The position numbers and the translations under genes were made by a program. 64,000 bases of DNA. It comes from Ruminococcus flavefaciens. GTDB lineage: Bacteria > Bacillota > Clostridia > Oscillospirales > Ruminococcaceae. The stretch lies in NCBI GenBank assembly GCA_902766595.1, contig CACXEJ010000013.1, positions 1-64,000 of the forward strand, in the 5' to 3' direction. Below are positions 8,324 to 17,328 of this stretch, one piece after another; within the stretch, counting starts at the first letter, position 1, and every line of letters begins with the position of its first letter. The notes beneath the pieces are model-generated. The model was given only the letters and a program-made list of their open reading frames with translations. It had not been told where the DNA came from and did not search any database.

Positions 8324-10402
8324 TTATTTTTTTCTTCTGATTATCGAACGTCCGCAGAAGTAGGTGAGAATAAAGTAACCGCCGTATATCAGAATGATTA
8401 TGCCGGCTGTCAGAAGTATAGAGGAAACTATATTGTAGCTGCTGAATGTCCTGATGATCGTTGTGCAAATCTTCAGTCCGAATATAGAGTGTACAACAGC
8501 GATAAGCAATGGCAGGAAGAAGAAAACAGCGGTCTGCGTGAACAGCGAGCGGCTGATACTATTTTCCTCCGCGCCTATCTTCCTCAGTATCTCGTAGCTG
8601 CCGGTGCTGTCGGTGCAGTCGGAGAGCTGTTTCAGAGCAATTACGGCTGCGCATATGATTATGAATATCAGACCGAGATAGAGTCCGATAAACGTCATCA
8701 TTGCGCTTTCACCGATAAGATTATCAGAGATCTTGACCTTGCTTTCAACATAAGCTTCGCCTTTATAGTCGGGGTAGTTCTGCGATACCCACTTATTGAC
8801 CACTGCATCAAGCTGTTTGTTCTGCTCTCTCATTTCGTCCTTTGAGGAAGAATTAAAGTAGCCGAACAGATCAAACATTATAGGCATCATATCTGTGAGC
8901 AAGTTGTCATCTACTATCAGGACTCCGCAGTTTATCGGTGCTTCAAAAAGCTCCATAGTTCCGTGGATATGCTTGTCAAATGCCGGCTTGAGTTTTCTGC
9001 CGTTGAAGGTAAGCTCAGTGCCTGAGGCAGCAGCTTTATCAAGAAACGGACATATGCTCCGCTCGTCAGCGACTATGAAGTATTCGTCCTTTTCCATATT
9101 CAGTTTTTCGCTGCCGAATAATTCTGCGAGCTTGTTGTAGTCGCTCAGGCTGCATATGCGCGGAGAAGAGTTTGTTTCAACCTGTATGCGTTCATAAGGC
9201 TGAGAATTGTATTCAGTGTTGTATTTTCCGAGAATATCTGTGTAAGTCACTTGGGTATCATTTGTTTTTGTTTCAAAATATACACTTATCATCTCGGTTT
9301 TTCTCAGATATTTGTCCGCTCCTGATAATCTGATTATTTCATCAGGTTTTTCTTTTATGGGCTGGAATTCCAGTTTATCTTTATTTTTTAATCGTTCATA
9401 ATTTGACATCGTAAACTCAATATCTGCCGGACAGCATTCGCGCAGAGTCTTATTGAGCGCGCCGCGGTAGGCAAATGAAGCAGACAGCGTACAAACAGTT
9501 ATGAACAGAGTAAGGCAGATGATCGTCATTGAGATGACGGCTGTATTTATCTTGCTGCTTATCTGGCGGAAGGTGAAGGTGTTGAGTCCCTTATAATACA
9601 AGCCCCTGACCGACATAACTGCGCGGAGCATGAGTCCGGATACTGACCAGAAGAGCAGGAGAGTGCTGACTGCACCGAGACCGATACAGAAGAGAAGCTC
9701 ATCTTTTCTGAGCATAAGTGTGTTGTGAGTGACTTTGTGATAGGACCAAGCAAGTGCGCATACAGCTGCGATAAATACTCCTACGCACAGCCACGGATTT
9801 TTCTGGCTGATCTTTTCTGATCTTCTGGCGGACTGCATCAGGTTGATGAGCTTGCACTTAGTGATGATGATGCCGTTGAAGAGCATTACAACAAGGTATG
9901 AAACTCCGAAATACAGGATAGTACGAGCAATGGTGCTGTTGGAGATAACGAACTTGTATGCGTTGAGATCAGCCTCGAAGAGGTCAGCGACAAGGGCACT
10001 CATAAACTGCGAGAGCCCTACGCCGACGATGAGTCCGACTACGAGCGAGCCGAGACCGATGAGGAGCGTTTCGAGGAAGAGGATAACTGAGATCTTGCGC
10101 TTGCCCATACCGAGCATAAGGTATATGGCAAATTCCTTGTGACGGCGCTTCATCAGGAAGCGGTTCGCGTAGACTATAAGGAGTCCGAGGAGTGCTGCTA
10201 TAAATATGCTGAGACCTTTCAGGAAAGACTTGATAGTCCTGCCCGACAGAGGATCTGTGGAGATATACTTCCTGAATGCCTCCTGATCCTCAATCGAGCT
10301 GAAAAGGTAGAAGATAGCTACGCTGACGATGAGCGTGAAGAAGTAGATAGCGTAGTCCTTTATGCTCTTGCGGATATTTCTTACTGAGAGTTTAAAGAGC
10401 AT
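8324..10402 (-). CDS. bceB: BceB-type ABC transporter permease
   Basis: The 692-aa membrane protein has about ten transmembrane helices. One lies at the N terminus, three follow in the first FtsX-like block, two pairs in the middle, and three at the C terminus. A large extracellular domain (about residues 310-540) sits between helices 7 and 8. This is the BceB/VraG layout, which recognises antimicrobial peptides such as bacitracin or lantibiotics and also signals to the partner kinase. It overlaps the ATPase gene by 11 nt and lies downstream of a matching two-component pair. The peptide it handles cannot be told from sequence. Confidence 0.88.
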   Translation of the reverse strand: MLFKLSVRNIRKSIKDYAIYFFTLIVSVAIFYLFSSIEDQEAFRKYISTDPLSGRTIKSFLKGLSIFIAALLGLLIVYANRFLMKRRHKEFAIYLMLGMGKRKISVILFLETLLIGLGSLVVGLIVGVGLSQFMSALVADLFEADLNAYKFVISNSTIARTILYFGVSYLVVMLFNGIIITKCKLINLMQSARRSEKISQKNPWLCVGVFIAAVCALAWSYHKVTHNTLMLRKDELLFCIGLGAVSTLLLFWSVSGLMLRAVMSVRGLYYKGLNTFTFRQISSKINTAVISMTIICLTLFITVCTLSASFAYRGALNKTLRECCPADIEFTMSNYERLKNKDKLEFQPIKEKPDEIIRLSGADKYLRKTEMISVYFETKTNDTQVTYTDILGKYNTEYNSQPYERIQVETNSSPRICSLSDYNKLAELFGSEKLNMEKDEYFIVADERSICPFLDKAAASGTELTFNGRKLKPAFDKHIHGTMELFEAPINCGVLIVDDNLLTDMMPIMFDLFGYFNSSSKDEMREQNKQLDAVVNKWVSQNYPDYKGEAYVESKVKISDNLIGESAMMTFIGLYLGLIFIIICAAVIALKQLSDCTDSTGSYEILRKIGAEENSISRSLFTQTAVFFFLPLLIAVVHSIFGLKICTTIIRTFSSYNIVSSILLTAGIIILIYGGYFILTYFCGRSIIRRKK

Positions 10403-11156
10403 CGCTTACGTCACCTCCGAGAAGTGTAACAACGTCTATGATACGGTCAAAGAACTGCTTGCGGCTGTTGTCACCGCGGCTGAGCTCGCTGAATATCTTT
10501 CCGTCTTTTATGAAAATGACTCTCGAGGTATAGCTTGCAGTAAAGGAGTCGTGGGTGACCATCATTATCGTTGCACCGAGCTCGCGGTTGAGGTAGCTCA
10601 TACGCTCAAGCAGCAGCTTGGCGGATTTTGAGTCGAGAGCACCGGTCGGTTCATCGGCAAGAACAAGACTCGGCTCTGTAACGATAGCTCTTGCGGAAGC
10701 GACTCTCTGCTTCTGACCTCCGGACATCTGATAGGGGTACTTGTCAAGCACGTCGGTGATGCCGAGCTGTTCAGCGACCTTTCTGACAGCGGAGTCTATC
10801 TCCCTTGCAGGACGCTTCTGTATTGTGAGCGCAAGTGAGATGTTCTCATACGCAGTCAAAGTGTCGAGAAGATTGAAGTCCTGAAAGATGAAGCCGAGCT
10901 TATCGCGGCGGAAAGCATTGAGCTGCTTGTTTTTCAGATGCGTTACATCAGTGCCTTCAAAGAAGATGTTTCCGGCGGTAACTCTGTCTATGGTCGATAT
11001 GCAGTTCAGAAGTGTGGTTTTGCCGCTGCCGGACGCACCCATTATCGCAACGAACTCTCCGCTGCTTACTTTGAACGATATATCGTCGATAGCCTTCGTG
11101 AGATTTGAGCGGTTGCCGTAGTATTTTTCAATGTTTTTTATTGTGAGTAATTCCAT
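10392..11156 (-). CDS. bceA: BceA-type ABC transporter ATP-binding protein
   Basis: The protein is 254 aa with Walker A GASGSGKTT (about residue 40), signature MSGGQKQR, and Walker B LVLADEPTGALD. This TGALD ending is typical of the MacB/LolD/BceA branch. It energises the BceB-type permease encoded 11 nt into its 3' end. Translation starts after the strong Shine-Dalgarno AAAGGGAGG, which is itself one arm of an inverted repeat surrounding the promoter. Confidence 0.93.
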   Translation of the reverse strand: MELLTIKNIEKYYGNRSNLTKAIDDISFKVSSGEFVAIMGASGSGKTTLLNCISTIDRVTAGNIFFEGTDVTHLKNKQLNAFRRDKLGFIFQDFNLLDTLTAYENISLALTIQKRPAREIDSAVRKVAEQLGITDVLDKYPYQMSGGQKQRVASARAIVTEPSLVLADEPTGALDSKSAKLLLERMSYLNRELGATIMMVTHDSFTASYTSRVIFIKDGKIFSELSRGDNSRKQFFDRIIDVVTLLGGDVSDAL

Positions 11157-11162
11157 AATAAT

Positions 11163-11208
11163 GCCTCCCTTTACTAATGATTATACACTAAAAGGGAGGC
11201 TTTGTCGA
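11163..11208 (-). promoter_or_regulatory. bceAB promoter flanked by a 10-bp inverted repeat
   Basis: On the minus strand TCGACA (plus 11203-11208) and TATAAT (11180-11185) are 17 nt apart. A perfect inverted repeat GCCTCCCTTT / AAAGGGAGGC (plus 11163-11172 and 11191-11200) brackets the -10 box. One arm is in the promoter spacer and the other contains the Shine-Dalgarno. It is a candidate binding site for the BceR-type regulator encoded upstream. Confidence 0.6.
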
Positions 11209-11244
11209 TATTTTATTATTACTTAACCTTACAAATCTGTAATA

Positions 11245-12258
11245 TCAGACCGGTTTTGCAAAGTCATTCCTGCCGAAAGATATAATAAGCTCGGTATATT
11301 CGTCCTGCACCGAGTCAGCTTTTATGCTGTGCCCGAGCCTCTTGCAGAGATTGTGAACGATATAGAGTCCCATACCGGTAGAATGTGAACCCTCTCTGCC
11401 GTTCGAGCCAGTGAACGACTTCTCGAAGATATAAGGCAGGTCACTTTGCGGGATACCGCAGCCGTTGTCGCGGAAATGCAGCTCCGTCCGGTCGGGAAAT
11501 TCCTCAGCTGTTACCTTTATCTCAGGCTCACGGTCAGGGGAGAAGTATTTCAGGCTGTTGCTCATAAACTGCCCGAGGATGTACTCGAGCCATTTTCCGT
11601 CAGTCATCACAGCGGTGTCGAGCCCGTCAGTCTCTATGGACACGCCGCGTTTCCTGAGAGCGGAGATATTTTTTGTTGCAGCAGCGTTGAAAGCTCTGCT
11701 GAGAAGAACGTCTTTTATAATGTAGTCCTTCTCGGCATTCTCGCTGCGAGTGTAGAAGAGAACATTTTCGATGCAGTCGTCGATGCGCTTTATCTGCTCT
11801 CTGTACTCCGCAGCCTTGCCTCCGTCGTTGTGACACATAAGCAGCAATGCTGCGACCGGCAGCTTTATCTCGTGTACCCACAGCTCTATGAATTCCCTGA
11901 AATCATCGGAGCTGCGCTTGTGGGCAGCAACGTTTTCGTACATCGAGCGGCAGGTCTCAGTCATAAGCTCACACAGTATCTCTCCGTCAGCGAAGTCAGC
12001 ATCGGGCAGCATCTCAGAGATGAGATACTTCTGCTCCAGCTCATCGAGAGCCGATATAGTCCGGGCGTAAAAACTCCTGCGCCGGAAGTAGTCCCACAAA
12101 AGAATAATGGCTCCGGAGAGAATATACAGCAGTATCGTGACGGCAACTGCCGTATTGCCGCAGCGCGTGGCGTACAGGAAAATTACTGTCAGAGCTGTTA
12201 CCGCGGTATATATCAGTACAGCCGGTATCCTGTCACGCAAAAATCTGAAAAAGCTCAT
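11245..12258 (-). CDS. bceS: BceS-type intramembrane-sensing histidine kinase
   Basis: The protein is 337 aa. Two closely spaced N-terminal transmembrane helices (about residues 12-30 and 36-54) have almost no extracellular loop, the hallmark of intramembrane-sensing kinases. The phosphoacceptor region reads WVHEIKLPVAA (about residue 120) and the HATPase domain contains DNGCGIP and TGMGLYIV. Such kinases cannot sense the drug themselves; the BceB permease does it. The start at 12258 was chosen because the sequence upstream of it lies inside the regulator gene and lacks a membrane segment; this gives an ATGA overlap with the regulator stop. Confidence 0.9.
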   Translation of the reverse strand: MSFFRFLRDRIPAVLIYTAVTALTVIFLYATRCGNTAVAVTILLYILSGAIILLWDYFRRRSFYARTISALDELEQKYLISEMLPDADFADGEILCELMTETCRSMYENVAAHKRSSDDFREFIELWVHEIKLPVAALLLMCHNDGGKAAEYREQIKRIDDCIENVLFYTRSENAEKDYIIKDVLLSRAFNAAATKNISALRKRGVSIETDGLDTAVMTDGKWLEYILGQFMSNSLKYFSPDREPEIKVTAEEFPDRTELHFRDNGCGIPQSDLPYIFEKSFTGSNGREGSHSTGMGLYIVHNLCKRLGHSIKADSVQDEYTELIISFGRNDFAKPV

Positions 12259-12917
12259 AGCAGTACATACCCCTGCTTCTTTCTGGTCTCGATAGACTCG
12301 GCACAGCCTATCTCCGCGAGCTTTGCCCTGAGACGGCTGATGTTTACCGTGAGAGCATTGTCGTTGATGTACTCCTCGTTGTCCCACAGAGCCGTCATAA
12401 GCTGATCGCGAGAGACGATCTGTCCCTGACGGTCGAGGAGAGTCCGGAAAATTATCATTTCGTTTTTGGTGAGTATAAGCTCTCCGCCGGCACCGGAAAG
12501 AGTACCCTTTGCTGCATCGACAGTCAGTCCGCGGTAGGTGAGCTGTTTTGAAGGTGCAGAGCTTCGTTTCAGGACAGCAGATATTCTGAGGAGGAGTATC
12601 GTGGGATTGTAGGGTTTTGTTATGTAGTCGTCAGCACCGTAGCTCATCGAGAGCACTTCGTCGAGCTCGTTTGTGCGGCTCGTGACCATAATCACAGGTG
12701 TATCAAGCTCCTTGCGTATCTCGTGCAGGAGCATCTCGCCGTTGACGTTCGGGAGGTTGATGTCAAGCAGGATCAGGTCGGCAGGTGAGGAGAGTATCTG
12801 CGGCAGCGGCTCAGAGAAATCAGTGACAGCCGAAGTTTCGTAGCCGGCGTTCACGAGAAGCTGCGACAGCTCCTTCCTTATGGGAACGTCGTCCTCAATT
12901 ATCAAAATATGGCTCAT
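12255..12917 (-). CDS. bceR: BceR-type OmpR/PhoB response regulator
   Basis: The protein is 220 aa. The receiver domain has the acidic pocket IIEDD (about residue 9), the phosphoacceptor Asp in LILLDINLPN (about residue 51) and Lys in YITKPYNPT. A winged-helix DNA-binding domain fills the C-terminal 95 residues. The start at 12917 is preceded by GGAGC. It is first in a kinase-regulator operon (4-nt overlap with the kinase), directly upstream of the BceAB-type transporter it presumably activates. Confidence 0.92.
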   Translation of the reverse strand: MSHILIIEDDVPIRKELSQLLVNAGYETSAVTDFSEPLPQILSSPADLILLDINLPNVNGEMLLHEIRKELDTPVIMVTSRTNELDEVLSMSYGADDYITKPYNPTILLLRISAVLKRSSAPSKQLTYRGLTVDAAKGTLSGAGGELILTKNEMIIFRTLLDRQGQIVSRDQLMTALWDNEEYINDNALTVNISRLRAKLAEIGCAESIETRKKQGYVLL

Positions 12918-12956
12918 AGGAGCTCCTTTCTGTATTTCTGAAGGTTTGACAGTATT

Positions 12957-12985
12957 ATTATACATTAAAGCTGACGGTGTGTCAA
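12957..12985 (-). promoter_or_regulatory. Promoter of the bceRS-type operon
   Basis: On the minus strand TTGACA (plus 12980-12985), 17-nt spacer, TATAAT (12957-12962), full consensus, about 40 nt before the regulator start. Confidence 0.85.
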
Positions 12986-12997
12986 TCGCGGTGCAAA

Positions 12998-13031
12998 CAA
13001 AAGCCTGCCGGAGCATTCAGCAGCGGCAGGC
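12998..13031 (-). terminator. Terminator of the FIST-EAL gene
   Basis: On the minus strand GCCTGCCG pairs with CGGCAGGC across a 13-nt loop and is followed by TTTTGTTTG. It lies 13 nt beyond the EAL gene stop. Confidence 0.75.
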
Positions 13032-13043
13032 GTTCTTAAATTG

Positions 13044-15656
13044 TCAGAGTCCCTGTATAATCGGGCTCGGTTTTGAGAAGAGATACCCCTGAGAGAAGTC
13101 GATGCCGTAGCTGAGGAGAACGTCCTGTATCGCCCCATTTTCGACAAATTCAGCAACTATGTGCATCTTGCGCGAGCTTAGCTTTTTCCAGCCGGCAACG
13201 AGTGCAACGATGTTTGCGGACTCTTCATCATCGCAGCAGCGTTTGATTATCGAACCGTCTATCTTGAGGTAGTCGGAGTGAATGCTGGCGATGTGCTGGA
13301 GGTTAGAGAAGCCGCTTCCGAAATCGTCTATCGAGATCTGTGCGCCGAGGTCGTGTATCTTATCAACGAAGGTGATGAGCTCATTGTAATCGTTGATGTC
13401 CTCGTTTTCGAGTATCTCAAAGACGAAGTTCTCGGGGTGCTTTGCGGTCGAGAGAAATTCGTAGATATAGTCGATGATATCGCGGTTCCTGATGTCGCGG
13501 ATAGAGAGATTTATGCTGACGCTCTTGTCGGGAATGTTCCTGAATTTCTCAAAGACCTTCGTTATCATTATTTTAGATATTGAGTCGTAGAAGAGTCCGT
13601 AGGAGCGCGCCACATCGAGAAATCTGCCGGGTGTGTAGACGGTGCCGGCTTCGTCCTCGAGTCTCATCAGCGACTCATAATGGTGGATAGATTTGGTTTT
13701 GTTGTCGTAAATGCCCTGAAAATAGGGAATGACCTTGTCGTGTGCTATGGCGTAGTTAATAACATTCACCATATGATAGCGCTCACGGATACTTTCCTCG
13801 TCAAGCTGTCCGGAAGTTGTGCTGCGGACATAGAACTGTATGTTCTTCTGTGTCATCTCGACACGCGCTGAGTAATATGTTGAGTAAACATTATCGGGAG
13901 TGCAGTCATCTATAACGCAGAACATCGGCACGATAGCGATGAATTCCTCATTCGAGTCAAAGAGCACCTTCTGGAGCTTTTTCATATCTGCAACAAATTT
14001 TTCGAGCGGTACCTCGGCTGAAGAAGAACCGACAGCAACGTTCCAGCCTTTGACGAGGTACAGCGTGTAGCCGTATGTGTGTGCAAATGTCATACAGTTA
14101 TCGAGATAATTCCTGTATGTCAGGTCGATGAGATCCTTTGTAAAGACGGTCTCCATACTGTTGAGCTCGAATACATTTATCATACAAATGCGGTCGTAGC
14201 CCTTTAGTTTCAGGTCGATATTCATTGAAGCCGCATTCGGTATATTATTCACATCTGAGTAGAGGAGCTTCAGCTCGCAGTTATAAACGAAGCTGCGGCG
14301 CTGTTCTGAGAAGGTATCAGCGTCTGTGTCAGCCATTTTCGCTTCCGAGTCACACAGATAGTCGAGGAGCGGCTTGTTATCATCTTCGAGGACATCGGTA
14401 TACGAGAAGGCGTAGGGGTTGAACTGCTGTGCTGACGGTTCCTCACCTATGACCGTGAGAACGAAGGAGCAGTTGGAGAAAGTATTCCTGCCGTTGACGT
14501 TGACTATCTCTCCTTCTGTGATACAGCCGCACATATTTGAGTTCTCGTAGGCGGACAGTTCCCATTTTACGCAGTTTGAGTACATAATAGAGCGGGCAAT
14601 GCAGGAGTAGGCAAAAATTGTTTCGGCTTTGGAAAAGCTTGTTATATTGCCAAAGAGTTCCTTGTTGTCCTCGACGATCTTCCTGTCGTAAATGAAAGCC
14701 CGCTTGAGCTTTTTTCCTATTCTGATGTTGTGATTAGCGTTTATCATCTCGCGCTTCTTGTTTTTGTCGAGATATGGGTGCTTCTGATACTTTGACTCGT
14801 TCATCGGAGCGTCCTCGTCAAAGACCTCGCTTATGCTCCGATTATCTGAATAGCTCACAAACACCGGGATATTAGTGGTATCGGCGTAGACATAAGGAAA
14901 CATATTTGCGAGCTCCGGATTGTCAGCGATCTCGTCGCCGATGCTCTTCCGGAACATCTCAGCGGCGTCCATACCGTCAATTGTGAGGATACAGGTGCCG
15001 AATGTGTCGGTCACCTCGAGCTCGTCACCGATGGTCTGGACTCCGGTCGCGTATGAGGAATAGCTTTCGACTTCAGCTCCGCCGATAGCAGCGAGTATAA
15101 TTCCTTTGTCGGTCCAGCCATTTTCGTCGAATAGGAAGCCGTTGGCGGTGAACTGTCTGAGACTGATGTCAGTGGTGTTGGCGAGACCGCCTGTCATCTG
15201 CACACCAGGGATTATATCGTTGCACTTCTCGATGAAGCTGTAAACATCGAGATATTTTCCGGTCAGGAAAGTGAGGAGCAGACGTGTCTCTTTATCTATG
15301 ATAGCAGTTTTGATGTTTTGAGTGAGCGTGATGGGAGGGATAGGCTTATTGTTGTCGTCGAAGGTAGGGAGGAGAGCCTTCCTTATATAGCCGCCTGAGA
15401 CTTGTGTGACCGAAACGACACACTGGTTCTGAATGAGCTTGCCGCCCACGATGACAGCAGAAGTGCTCGTACCGAAGATATGAGCGCTGGGGACCTGAGT
15501 CTTGATAAAGCGCGCAAGATCAACAGCTTCATCTCCGCCGTGGATAGCCGTGTGTATCCTTATAAGTATGTCACCTTTGGCGGAATCCAGCAGGAGCTGC
15601 TGGAACGCCTCAGCGAGTCGAGCCTTGGAAATATACTGGAAGTTCCAAGTAAACAT
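13044..15656 (-). CDS. FIST sensor / degenerate GGDEF / EAL cyclic-di-GMP phosphodiesterase
   Basis: The protein is 870 aa and has no signal peptide or membrane helix. Residues about 1-380 form a FIST_N/FIST_C ligand-sensing region (IFGTSTSAVI, MTGGLANTT, EMFRKSIGD). A middle section of about 180 residues is compatible with a decayed GGDEF. The C-terminal 245 residues are an EAL domain that keeps the metal and catalytic set: ESL in place of EAL, N in SINLSIRD, E in FEILENED, DD in SIDDFGSG, K in LKIDGS, E in AEFVEN and Q in SQGYLF. It should therefore hydrolyse c-di-GMP. It is divergent from a GGDEF operon, so synthesis and breakdown are encoded back to back. The FIST ligand (often a small amino-acid-like molecule) is unknown. 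Confidence 0.85.
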   Translation of the reverse strand: MFTWNFQYISKARLAEAFQQLLLDSAKGDILIRIHTAIHGGDEAVDLARFIKTQVPSAHIFGTSTSAVIVGGKLIQNQCVVSVTQVSGGYIRKALLPTFDDNNKPIPPITLTQNIKTAIIDKETRLLLTFLTGKYLDVYSFIEKCNDIIPGVQMTGGLANTTDISLRQFTANGFLFDENGWTDKGIILAAIGGAEVESYSSYATGVQTIGDELEVTDTFGTCILTIDGMDAAEMFRKSIGDEIADNPELANMFPYVYADTTNIPVFVSYSDNRSISEVFDEDAPMNESKYQKHPYLDKNKKREMINANHNIRIGKKLKRAFIYDRKIVEDNKELFGNITSFSKAETIFAYSCIARSIMYSNCVKWELSAYENSNMCGCITEGEIVNVNGRNTFSNCSFVLTVIGEEPSAQQFNPYAFSYTDVLEDDNKPLLDYLCDSEAKMADTDADTFSEQRRSFVYNCELKLLYSDVNNIPNAASMNIDLKLKGYDRICMINVFELNSMETVFTKDLIDLTYRNYLDNCMTFAHTYGYTLYLVKGWNVAVGSSSAEVPLEKFVADMKKLQKVLFDSNEEFIAIVPMFCVIDDCTPDNVYSTYYSARVEMTQKNIQFYVRSTTSGQLDEESIRERYHMVNVINYAIAHDKVIPYFQGIYDNKTKSIHHYESLMRLEDEAGTVYTPGRFLDVARSYGLFYDSISKIMITKVFEKFRNIPDKSVSINLSIRDIRNRDIIDYIYEFLSTAKHPENFVFEILENEDINDYNELITFVDKIHDLGAQISIDDFGSGFSNLQHIASIHSDYLKIDGSIIKRCCDDEESANIVALVAGWKKLSSRKMHIVAEFVENGAIQDVLLSYGIDFSQGYLFSKPSPIIQGL

Positions 15657-16029
15657 AAAATACCCCCTCCGTCATCAGCTGTGCGAAAGAATTCTACACA
15701 TATATTTTACCATTATTACATCGTACTTGTCAATAATTACTGCAAACAAAACTCGAATTTGTCGAATATCTACAATTAGCGGCGTAAAAATTCACATATT
15801 TGTTAATTCAGGCGCGGAGAAAAGTGTGAGCCTGCCGGAAACGATTATCCTCCGAGTAATATTCTGTACAGAATTTATACAAATGTTATTTTTTTGTTAA
15901 GATTTATCGTAAAATGAGGTTTAAGGTTGACAAAATAGCATAACAGATGTAAAATATAATGTATAAGATAAAACTATAAATCGCGCTTTACTGCGTGAAA
16001 AATCAATATATGACGGAATGGTGTGAACA
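15657..16029. other. Divergent intergenic region with a 14-bp palindrome and the GGDEF-operon promoter
   Basis: This 373-nt gap lies between the FIST-EAL and GGDEF genes. A rightward promoter is TTGACA (15927-15932), 17-nt spacer, TAAAAT (15950-15955). A perfect palindrome ATTCTGTACAGAAT lies at 15861-15874. On the minus strand TTGACA (plus about 15738-15743) with a nearby TAAAAT at only 15 nt is a weaker leftward promoter candidate. I see no gene here. Confidence 0.6.
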
Positions 16030-17316
16030 ATGGCAGGATCTATCAAAAAGAGCATCAGCTTTTCGGCTGCTGCAGCTCTTGTACTGTTTGTAATGATCAG
16101 TTTTGCGGTTTCCTATGCCTGCGTCAGAGCTATGGGAGCTAAATATCAGAGATCGCTCGCTTATTCGGCACTCGATTTTGCCGAGCTCACTATCGACGCC
16201 GACAAGGCGAAAGAGAGCTTCCTCACAAGGAACCGCTCCGGCGACTACGACAGTGTCAGCAGAAAGCTCGCAAGCTATCAGGAGAATAACAGCTCGGCGA
16301 TAAAGAACATCTCCCTTGTCAGCTTCAGTAACTCCGCAGGCGGCTATATTTACGATACAGGCGGCAAGGCACTCGGAGCCCGTCTCGAATACGACAGTTA
16401 TACTTCCTCAGTGAAAGCTGAGCTTATCAACGGCAGAAATACTATCGAGCGCAAGGACAGAGACGGTCTGACTGTTTACCGTCCGATCAGAACAGTCGAT
16501 GACACACTCTGCGGCTACATAATCGTTGAGCTCCGCAAGCCCTATGAGAACGCATATTTCAGGTACATACTCTTTACATTTGCAGGACTGCTCCTGCTGA
16601 GCATAGTCTTTGTTATCGTTTTTGTGTGCGTCCTCAACTGCAGACTGCTTCGTCCGATAAGAAGAATGACCAAGGCTGCGCTTTATCTTACCGGTGATGA
16701 CAGTGCCTCCGAAGGTAAGGACGTTTCCGTAATCTTTGATACAGACCGCAACGATGAGATCGGAAGGCTCGGTGAAGCCTTTAAAAAGATCTTCTTCAAT
16801 ATGAACAGCGGCGCGGAGCACCTTTCACAGGCTCTCTACGATGCCAATCACGACGGTATGACTCAGCACCTCAATAAGCGCTGCTATCACAGTATGGTGG
16901 AGAAGTTCCGCAGCTGCAATACTATCGCTGCGATCTACTTTGACGTCAACAATCTTAAGTTGATGAACGACACTCTCGGCCACGAACACGGCGACTACGT
17001 TATCAAGGCTGCCGCTGACTATCTGAGAAAATTCATCGGTGAGAACGACTACTGCTTCAGAATGGGCGGAGACGAGTTCCTGCTCATTATGACCGACTGC
17101 ACTTACAGATATGTTGACAGGATAATGGACAGGCTCGATAAGGACGCGCCCTATATTCTCAGCAGCGATGAGGATTCGATAAAATGTGCGATCTCCTACG
17201 GCTGCGCATATGCAGGAGGGGAGTATGTCTACGAGGAGATGCTCGCTGAGGCTGAAGATAATATGTATCTGAAGAAGGCAGAACTCAAAAAACAGCTTAA
17301 TATGCCTGAAAGATAA
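16030..17316 (+). CDS. Membrane diguanylate cyclase with HAMP and GGDEF domains
   Basis: The 428-aa protein has a transmembrane helix at about residues 11-33, an extracellular region to about 175, a second helix (177-202), a HAMP-like segment and a GGDEF domain with intact FRMGGDEFLL (about residue 350). No RxxD inhibitory site is visible. It is first in an operon, followed after 12 nt by a YesM-like membrane protein and then a solute-binding lipoprotein. This suggests that ligand binding outside the cell is passed on as c-di-GMP. The start is the ATG at 16030, 6-7 nt downstream of a GGTGTG weak Shine-Dalgarno. Confidence 0.88.
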   Translation: MAGSIKKSISFSAAAALVLFVMISFAVSYACVRAMGAKYQRSLAYSALDFAELTIDADKAKESFLTRNRSGDYDSVSRKLASYQENNSSAIKNISLVSFSNSAGGYIYDTGGKALGARLEYDSYTSSVKAELINGRNTIERKDRDGLTVYRPIRTVDDTLCGYIIVELRKPYENAYFRYILFTFAGLLLLSIVFVIVFVCVLNCRLLRPIRRMTKAALYLTGDDSASEGKDVSVIFDTDRNDEIGRLGEAFKKIFFNMNSGAEHLSQALYDANHDGMTQHLNKRCYHSMVEKFRSCNTIAAIYFDVNNLKLMNDTLGHEHGDYVIKAAADYLRKFIGENDYCFRMGGDEFLLIMTDCTYRYVDRIMDRLDKDAPYILSSDEDSIKCAISYGCAYAGGEYVYEEMLAEAEDNMYLKKAELKKQLNMPER

Positions 17317-17328
17317 TGGGGTGTTATT

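Noticed and set aside
15402..15900. Plus-strand frames of 125-132 codons at the 5' end of the EAL gene
   Set aside because: They run antisense to the conserved FIST region and end in A/T-rich intergenic sequence; no ribosome site or domain is visible.
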